NCBI GenBank assembly: GCA_011390675.1
Contig: JAABRX010000031.1
Location: forward strand, 1 to 35,859
DNA: 35,859 nucleotides
From: Trueperaceae bacterium
GTDB lineage: Bacteria; Deinococcota; Deinococci; Deinococcales; Trueperaceae
Reading direction: 5' to 3'
Shown here: in pieces, positions 31,300 through 35,859 of the stretch
How the letters are laid out: each line of letters opens with the position of its first letter
How positions within the stretch are numbered: the stretch's first letter is position 1
Translations under genes and position numbers: made by a program
Notes under the pieces: generated by a model
What the model was told of the DNA's origin: nothing
The model's database searches: none
The model's input: only the letters and a program-made list of their open reading frames with translations

Positions 31300-32538
31300 C
31301 TAGTTGACCATCTTGGTGCGCCGCGCCTGGAAGTCCTGCAGGACGTAGCGCCCGATCGTCCCGGGGGTCGTGAAGTACGCCTTCCCGCGGGTCATGCGCG
31401 CGACGCGCTGGACGAAGGCGATCAGCTCCGGGTCGCGCGCGAGCATGAAGGTGTTCACCTGGATGCCGCTGCGCCGGCAGGCGCCGACCTCGCGCAGCGT
31501 CTCCCCCAGGACCAGCGGATCGAGCCCGTAGGCGTTCTTGTAGATGCGGCCGCCCGGCAGCGTGATCGCCGACGGTTTGCCGTCGGTGATCATCACGATC
31601 TGCTTCATCTCCTTGCGCTGGCGGGCTAGGATCTTCTGCGCCAAGCGCAGACCCTCGGCCGTGTTCGTGTGGTACGGACCGACCTGCGACGTCGCCAAGC
31701 GGTGGATCGGCACCTCCTCCGCCGAATCGTGGAACAGCACGAAGCGCACCGTGTCCCCGGGGAACTGCGTGCGCACCATGTGCGCGAGGGCGAGCGCCAC
31801 CCGCTTCGCGGGCGTGAAGCGGTCTTCGCCGTACAGGATCATCGAGTGCGAGCAATCGAGCAGCACGACCGTCGCGCAGCTCGACGTCAACTCGCTCTCG
31901 TGGACCCACAGGTCGCCCTCTTCGAGCACCAACCCGTGCTCGAGGCCGCGCCGCGCGGCTTGCTTGAAGGTCTCGGTGACGTCGAGGTTGAGCGCGTCGC
32001 CGAAGGCGTAGGGCCGCGACGCGCCGGTGGTCTCCACGCCGGTGGTGACCGCGTCGGTCTGGTGGGCGCCCATCGAGGCGGCGCCCGCGGCGCCGAGCAC
32101 GTCCTTGAGCGTCCGGTAGCCGAGGAAATCGATCGACTTGTCGGTCAGCTCGAAGCGCGCGGCCCCAGGCTCCTGCGCCTCCCCCACGCCTCCGGGCGCG
32201 GGCGCGCCCGGCGCCTCGCCGTCGCCCGGCCGCAGATACCCGTCGCGCTCCAGCCGCTCGGCGAGCGAGCGCACGATCCGCCCCAACTCGCTCTCCCGCC
32301 AGTCGTCGGATCTCATCGCCGCGTCCAGCAGGTCTTCGCCGACGAGCCCGGCGTCGAGCAGCGCCTCGGCGATCATCTCGTAGAGGTCGTCGAGGGTCGG
32401 GCGCGCGTCGGGATCGGGGTCGTACGGGTCGCGCTCGAAGCCGGACGCCAGGAGCTGGTCCTGGAGCATCGCCATCAGGTCGGCGGTGTCGAGGTCCTCG
32501 AGCGTCGCCTCGTACTTGGAGTAGCGGACGGCCTTCAT
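31300..32538 (-). CDS. VWA-domain protein, MoxR partner
   Basis: A 412-residue soluble protein with a helical acidic N-terminal half and a von Willebrand factor A domain at about residues 220-400. The metal-ion-dependent adhesion site is visible: DCSHSM (DxSxS) at the start, the threonine of [11 protein letters not shown], and the aspartate of [12 protein letters not shown]. The N-terminal half includes [17 protein letters not shown]. Such proteins occur as partners of MoxR-type ATPases and are thought to hand the target protein or metal to the ATPase. The MoxR gene lies 14 nt upstream on the same strand. The ATG at 32538 is the first usable start; only a weak GGGAAG site precedes it. The client of the pair is unknown. 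Confidence 0.88.
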   Translation of the reverse strand: MKAVRYSKYEATLEDLDTADLMAMLQDQLLASGFERDPYDPDPDARPTLDDLYEMIAEALLDAGLVGEDLLDAAMRSDDWRESELGRIVRSLAERLERDGYLRPGDGEAPGAPAPGGVGEAQEPGAARFELTDKSIDFLGYRTLKDVLGAAGAASMGAHQTDAVTTGVETTGASRPYAFGDALNLDVTETFKQAARRGLEHGLVLEEGDLWVHESELTSSCATVVLLDCSHSMILYGEDRFTPAKRVALALAHMVRTQFPGDTVRFVLFHDSAEEVPIHRLATSQVGPYHTNTAEGLRLAQKILARQRKEMKQIVMITDGKPSAITLPGGRIYKNAYGLDPLVLGETLREVGACRRSGIQVNTFMLARDPELIAFVQRVARMTRGKAYFTTPGTIGRYVLQDFQARRTKMVN

Positions 32539-32552
32539 GCGGCTTCCCGCGC

Positions 32553-33989
32553 TCAGTTCCAGCGCGGGCGCGCGGCCCGCCCGGCGATCGGGTCCGCTTC
32601 GGCGGCGACGTAGCCGCGCTCCTCGGAGCGCGCCACCTCGCGGCGCGCGACGAGCCCCTCGAGGACGAACTCCACCGCGACGGCGAGGGCGTCCGCCCCC
32701 TCGCCCTCGGCCACGGCGCGCGCGGCTTCGATCAGCCCCGGCACGGTCGCCGCCAGCTCGAGCACCGCGTCGGGCGGAAGGTCCTCGCCGATCCGCACGC
32801 TCTGGTCCTCACCGAACCAGCCGACGACGTCCTCGACCGAAGTGGCCCCGAGGCGGCGCCCGAACACCTGGCCCACCGCGCGGCGCACCACGTCGCGGGC
32901 GACCGCCTCACCCCCCTTCAGCTCCCCCTCGTACTCGAGCTCGAGCTTGCCGGTGATGGCGGTCAGGGCCGCGTACAGGTCCGACGTGCGGGCGATCGGC
33001 GGGCGCTCGAGCAGGAGGCCGCGGCGCTCCGCGTTCGACGCCACCGCCTCGAGCAGGCTGATCGGGAGCCGCTGCGAGACGCCGGCGTGCTTGTCGACGC
33101 GCGCGTCGTCGCGCGCCTGGAAGGCGACCTCCTCGACGATCTCGGCGACGAACTCCGGCACCACCACGCCGGTGTCGCGGACCACCCACGCTTCCTGGGC
33201 CGTGACCCGCATACCGTCCTCGACGGTGCGCGGGTAGTGCGTCCGGACCTCGCTCCCGATGCGGTCCTTGAGCGGGGTGATGATCTTGCCGCGGGCGGTG
33301 TAGTCCTCGGGGTTGGCGCTGAACACGAGCACGACGTCGAGCGGCAGACGCAGCGGGTAGCCCTTCACCTGCACGTCGCCCTCCTGCATCACGTTGAACA
33401 GCGCGACCTGCACCTTGCCGGCCAGGTCGGGCAGCTCGTTCACCGCGAAGACGCCCCGGTTGGCGCGCGGGAGCAGGCCGTAGTGGATGGCGCGCGGGTC
33501 GCCGAGCTGGGTGCCGAGTCGGGCGGCCTTGATCGGATCGACGTCGCCGATCAGGTCGGCCACCGTGACGTCGGGGGTCGCGAGCTTCTCGACGTAGCGA
33601 GCTTCGCGCGGCAACCAGGCGACCGGCGTGGCGTCCCCGGCCTCGGCGACCATCGCCTTCCCCTCGACCGTCACGGGCGCGAGCGGATCGTCGGGCAGCT
33701 CGGCGCCGGCGATGATCGGCACCTCGGCGTCGAGCAGGTCGGTCAAGGAGCGCAGCAACCGGGTCTTCGCCTGACCGCGCAGTCCGAGCAGGATGAAGTG
33801 GTGGCGCGAGAGCACCGCGTTCACCAGCTGCGGCACGACCGTGTCGTCGTACCCGAGCACGCCGGGGAACACGGGGCGGCGCTCGCGAAGCCGCCCGATC
33901 AGGTTCGAACGCAGCTCGTCGTGCACGCTGCGGCCGGCGTGGGCGGCGAACGGCGACGCCTTCAGGGCGCCGAGCGTGGTGGGCTTCAT
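32553..33989 (-). CDS. MoxR-type AAA+ ATPase
   Basis: A 478-residue AAA+ ATPase of the MoxR/magnesium-chelatase-I superfamily. Walker A is variant, [16 protein letters not shown] (about residues 68-83). Walker B is [27 protein letters not shown], with N in place of the usual D before the catalytic E. Sensor 1 is [25 protein letters not shown] and the C-terminal lid follows at about 280-370. The final 100 residues are helical and not of known function. The ATG at 33989 overlaps the stop of the small leader ORF (ATGA). A longer start at 34046 would lie in the -10 box TAGCAT and is therefore rejected. It is followed 14 nt on by the VWA gene. Confidence 0.9.
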   Translation of the reverse strand: MKPTTLGALKASPFAAHAGRSVHDELRSNLIGRLRERRPVFPGVLGYDDTVVPQLVNAVLSRHHFILLGLRGQAKTRLLRSLTDLLDAEVPIIAGAELPDDPLAPVTVEGKAMVAEAGDATPVAWLPREARYVEKLATPDVTVADLIGDVDPIKAARLGTQLGDPRAIHYGLLPRANRGVFAVNELPDLAGKVQVALFNVMQEGDVQVKGYPLRLPLDVVLVFSANPEDYTARGKIITPLKDRIGSEVRTHYPRTVEDGMRVTAQEAWVVRDTGVVVPEFVAEIVEEVAFQARDDARVDKHAGVSQRLPISLLEAVASNAERRGLLLERPPIARTSDLYAALTAITGKLELEYEGELKGGEAVARDVVRRAVGQVFGRRLGATSVEDVVGWFGEDQSVRIGEDLPPDAVLELAATVPGLIEAARAVAEGEGADALAVAVEFVLEGLVARREVARSEERGYVAAEADPIAGRAARPRWN

Positions 33990-34039
33990 GCGGCGCTCAT
34001 CTCGTGCAGGACGGCGCTCGTGGGTTCCAAGCGGTTCAT
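33986..34039 (-). CDS. possible 17-residue leader peptide of the MoxR gene
   Basis: An ATG at 34039 follows the -10 box TAGCAT by 5 nt and opens a frame of 17 codons ([17 protein letters not shown]). The frame closes with a TGA that overlaps the MoxR ATG as ATGA. The geometry is that of a leaderless upstream ORF translationally coupled to the main gene. The peptide has no similarity that I recognise and no run of one amino acid that would suggest attenuation. It may exist mainly to bring ribosomes to the MoxR start, which lacks an evident ribosome site. Confidence 0.5.
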   Translation of the reverse strand: MNRLEPTSAVLHEMSAA

Positions 34040-34044
34040 GCGGC

Positions 34045-34050
34045 ATGCTA
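34045..34050 (-). promoter_or_regulatory. -10 element TAGCAT, leaderless type
   Basis: On the minus strand TAGCAT ends 5 nt before the ATG at 34039. The ATG at 34046 is formed by the last two bases of this box and the next base, so it is unlikely to be transcribed. Confidence 0.5.
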
Positions 34051-34106
34051 GCACCGCGCCTCGTCGAGAACCGTGCCGGGGACCCCGAGGTGGTGGCATC
34101 GCAGGG

Positions 34107-34112
34107 TAGCCT
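34107..34112 (+). promoter_or_regulatory. -10 element TAGCCT, leaderless type
   Basis: TAGCCT ends 5 nt before the cinA ATG at 34118 and supports that start. It lies 56 nt from the divergent MoxR promoter box. Confidence 0.5.
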
Positions 34113-34117
34113 CGCGC

Positions 34118-35464
34118 ATGCACCCGACCCGAACCCTTGGCGTGCACCGCGCCGAACTGCTCGCCGTGGGCACCGAACTCCTGCTCGGCGAGATCGTCGA
34201 CACCAACACCGCGTGGCTCGCGCAGCGACTCGCCGACCGCAGCGTCGACGTCCTGTGGTCGCAACGGGTCGGCGACAACCGCGGCCGGATCACCGAGGCG
34301 CTGCGCGCCGCCGTGGCTCGGAGCGACCTGGTCGTGCTCAGCGGCGGGCTCGGCCCCACCGACGACGACCTCACCCGCGAGGCGATCGCCGATCTCCTCG
34401 GGGAGACCCCGGCGGTCGACCCGGCCCTCGAGGCCGACCTGCGGGGCTTCTTCGCGCGCTCGCAGCGCACGATGCCCGAGCGCAACCTCAAGCAGGCGTG
34501 GCTCGTCCCGTCGGCCGAAGCGCTGCCCAACCCGAACGGGACCGCACCGGGCTGGTTCGCGCGGGTCCCTTCGGCGCTGGCCGGAGGTCGCCCCGCCGTG
34601 ATCGTGGCGCTGCCCGGACCGCCGCGCGAGCTGCTCCCCATGTGGACGGAGCAGGTGGAACCGCGGCTCGCGTTCCCCACGGCCCGCTTCAAAGCCCGCA
34701 CCTTCAAGACCTACGGCCTGGGCGAGTCGCACGTGGCCGAGCGGTTGGCGGCCTGGACCGAGGCCGGCAATCCGAGCGTCGCCACCTACGCCAAGCGCGA
34801 CGGCGTGCACGTGCGCGTCGCCGCGAAGGCCGCCGACGAAGCGGCCGCCCAGGCGCTGCTCGGTCCGGTCGCCAACGCGGTCGCCCGTGAACTCGGCGCG
34901 CACGTCTGGGGCGAGGACGACAGCGAGCTCGCGGGACGGGCGCTCGACGCGTTGGCGGCCCGCGGTGGGCGCGTCGCGCTCGTCGATCGCACGTCGGGCG
35001 GCCTGCTCGCGATCCTGCTCGCAGAGGCGGCGGGGGACGATTCCGTGCGGTCGGAGACGCTGTCCGGCGCCGTGATAGCATGGCGCGACGACGCGCTGGC
35101 CGTGCTCGACGCGCCCCACGCCACCCACGTACCCTCCGCGGTGCGCGCGCCCGAACGGGCGCAGAAGCTGCCGGGATCCGACCCGAATCCGGCGACCGCG
35201 CACGAGGGGTGGGCGGAAGCGATGGCGCTCGCGCAGGCTGCTCGCGCTCGTTTCGGTGTGGACCACGGCGTGGCGCTCACCCCCTGGGTGCGCTCCGCGG
35301 ACCTTGCGGACGAACGGCCGAGTTGGACCGCCTCCTGGGCGGTCGTCGGGCCCGAAGGGGCTCGGGGCCGGGCGCTCACCCTCCTCCAGCAGGGGCGTGG
35401 GTGGCGCGACGAACGGCTCGCGTTCGCCGCTCTGTTCGGCTTGTGGTCCCTGACGAAGACTTGA
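34118..35464 (+). CDS. cinA: CinA-like protein with degenerate amidase domain
   Basis: A 448-residue CinA. The N-terminal domain (COG1058, about residues 8-170) is well conserved: [30 protein letters not shown] and [26 protein letters not shown] middle domain follows with [14 protein letters not shown]. The C-terminal domain corresponds to nicotinamide-nucleotide amidase (PncC), whose hallmark is ESCTGG. Here the aligned segment reads [18 protein letters not shown], so the catalytic serine position holds arginine, and the later GPxG..KPVG block is also poorly kept. The domain is therefore probably inactive. In Deinococcus, cinA is in an operon with ligT and recA. Here recA follows after 101 nt with no ligT between them. 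The start is set by a TAGCCT box 5 nt upstream. Confidence 0.9.
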   Translation: MHPTRTLGVHRAELLAVGTELLLGEIVDTNTAWLAQRLADRSVDVLWSQRVGDNRGRITEALRAAVARSDLVVLSGGLGPTDDDLTREAIADLLGETPAVDPALEADLRGFFARSQRTMPERNLKQAWLVPSAEALPNPNGTAPGWFARVPSALAGGRPAVIVALPGPPRELLPMWTEQVEPRLAFPTARFKARTFKTYGLGESHVAERLAAWTEAGNPSVATYAKRDGVHVRVAAKAADEAAAQALLGPVANAVARELGAHVWGEDDSELAGRALDALAARGGRVALVDRTSGGLLAILLAEAAGDDSVRSETLSGAVIAWRDDALAVLDAPHATHVPSAVRAPERAQKLPGSDPNPATAHEGWAEAMALAQAARARFGVDHGVALTPWVRSADLADERPSWTASWAVVGPEGARGRALTLLQQGRGWRDERLAFAALFGLWSLTKT

Positions 35465-35565
35465 TCCGGCGCGCCGTCCGCGGCGCCCGTACCCCACGCC
35501 CGCCGCGGCGCTCGGGCCTCAGGGCCCGCTGCACCCCGGGCCGTTTGTCAGGAGGCGCGATCGAC

Positions 35566-35859
35566 GTGGAACCGCAACGACGGAAGGCGCTCGACACCAC
35601 CTTGCACCAGATCGAGAAGCAGTTCGGCAAGGGGGCGATCATGCGGTTGGGCGACGACCCGGGGGGGTTGGCGTTCGGGGTGGTCAGTACGGGTTCGCTG
35701 TCGGTGGATGTGGCGTTGGGGGTGGGGGGGTTCCCGCGGGGGCGGGTGGTGGAGATCTATGGGCCGGAGTCGGGGGGGAAGACGACGTTGGCGTTGCATG
35801 TGGTGGCGGAGGCGCAGAAGGCGGGTGGGGTGGCGGCGTTCGTGGATGCGGAGCATGCG
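35566..35859 (+). CDS. recA: recombinase RecA, N-terminal part
   Basis: The first 98 codons of RecA, cut by the right edge. The N-terminus reads [24 protein letters not shown], then the ATP-binding Walker [21 protein letters not shown] and the AAFVDAEHA block. It performs homologous strand exchange and induces the DNA-damage response. The GTG at 35566 follows AGGAGG by 10 nt; an in-frame TTG at 35545 would lie before that ribosome site and is less likely. After about codon 25, codon choice switches to G- and T-ending forms, unlike the rest of the window, although the protein sequence remains normal RecA. The 101-nt gap from cinA has no clear -10 box, so recA may be co-transcribed with cinA. 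Confidence 0.96.
   Translation, partial: MEPQRRKALDTTLHQIEKQFGKGAIMRLGDDPGGLAFGVVSTGSLSVDVALGVGGFPRGRVVEIYGPESGGKTTLALHVVAEAQKAGGVAAFVDAEHA

Noticed and set aside
34039-34046. MoxR start at the ATG 34046
   Set aside because: That ATG is inside the TAGCAT -10 box, and the extra 19 residues are basic and unlike a family N-terminus.
1-35859. Mobile elements, prophage genes, toxin-antitoxin pairs, tRNA or rRNA genes
   Set aside because: No transposase, integrase, attachment-site repeat or RNA-gene signature was found; apart from the recA segment the composition is uniform.

Overview
The window is about 36 kb of very GC-rich, tightly packed bacterial DNA with 35 protein genes and one probable leader ORF. 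Two genes are cut by the edges: a DAHP synthase on the left and recA on the right. Gene content points to the Deinococcota, most likely the Truepera side. The markers are a DUF5693-CsaB pair, cinA just before recA, a lipid-A-disaccharide-synthase-like glycosyltransferase of the type seen in cyanobacteria and Deinococcus, a ribosomal protein L31 with half of its zinc ligands, and many start codons placed 5-10 nt after a TANNNT -10 box, which implies leaderless mRNAs as described in Deinococcus. The assignment is an inference; no rRNA or tRNA is present.

Layout. 1-3052 (+): end of DAHP synthase, a multi-cluster ferredoxin, a small possible winged-helix protein, and a glutaryl-CoA-dehydrogenase-like enzyme. 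3090-4273 (-): a small membrane protein and an activase-like protein. 4359-8050 (+): a membrane GT2 glycosyltransferase, then UDP-sulfoquinovose synthase and sulfoquinovosyltransferase, the two enzymes for the sulfolipid SQDG. 8057-11126 (-): a cobalamin riboswitch followed by btuF-btuC-btuD, a vitamin B12 uptake operon. 11241-12242 (+): zapE. 12266-17051 (-): a run of aroA, cmk and nadK with stop/start overlaps, then a methyltransferase and a glycosyltransferase. 17088-17895 (+): sufE and rpmE. 17935-19773 (-): a GAF histidine kinase, divergent from a TraB-family membrane protein (+). 21108-25087 (-): gmk, rpoZ and argR, followed by an exported TPR protein. 25180-31295 (+): pyrG, udk, DUF5693, csaB and an exported TPR protein. 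31300-34039 (-): a MoxR ATPase and a VWA protein, preceded by a possible 17-codon leader ORF. 34118-35859 (+): cinA and the start of recA.

How the parts work together. The central genes supply nucleotides (gmk, pyrG, udk, cmk), NADP, aromatic precursors and Fe-S sulfur transfer. Another set builds the envelope (SQDG enzymes, CsaB, glycosyltransferases). The B12 genes carry the only clearly recognisable regulatory RNA. MoxR plus VWA looks like a two-part chaperone module with unknown client.

Most unusual signals: (1) udk has no ATG, GTG or TTG before its P-loop, but a CTG overlaps the pyrG stop in the same 4-nt arrangement as other junctions here, and two more junctions show the same CTGA; (2) recA changes abruptly to G/T-ending codons after about 25 codons; (3) a short leaderless ORF appears coupled to the MoxR gene; (4) the amidase domain of CinA has lost its signature residues; (5) leaderless promoters are widespread. 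I did not find a clearly new defence, mobile or biosynthetic system.
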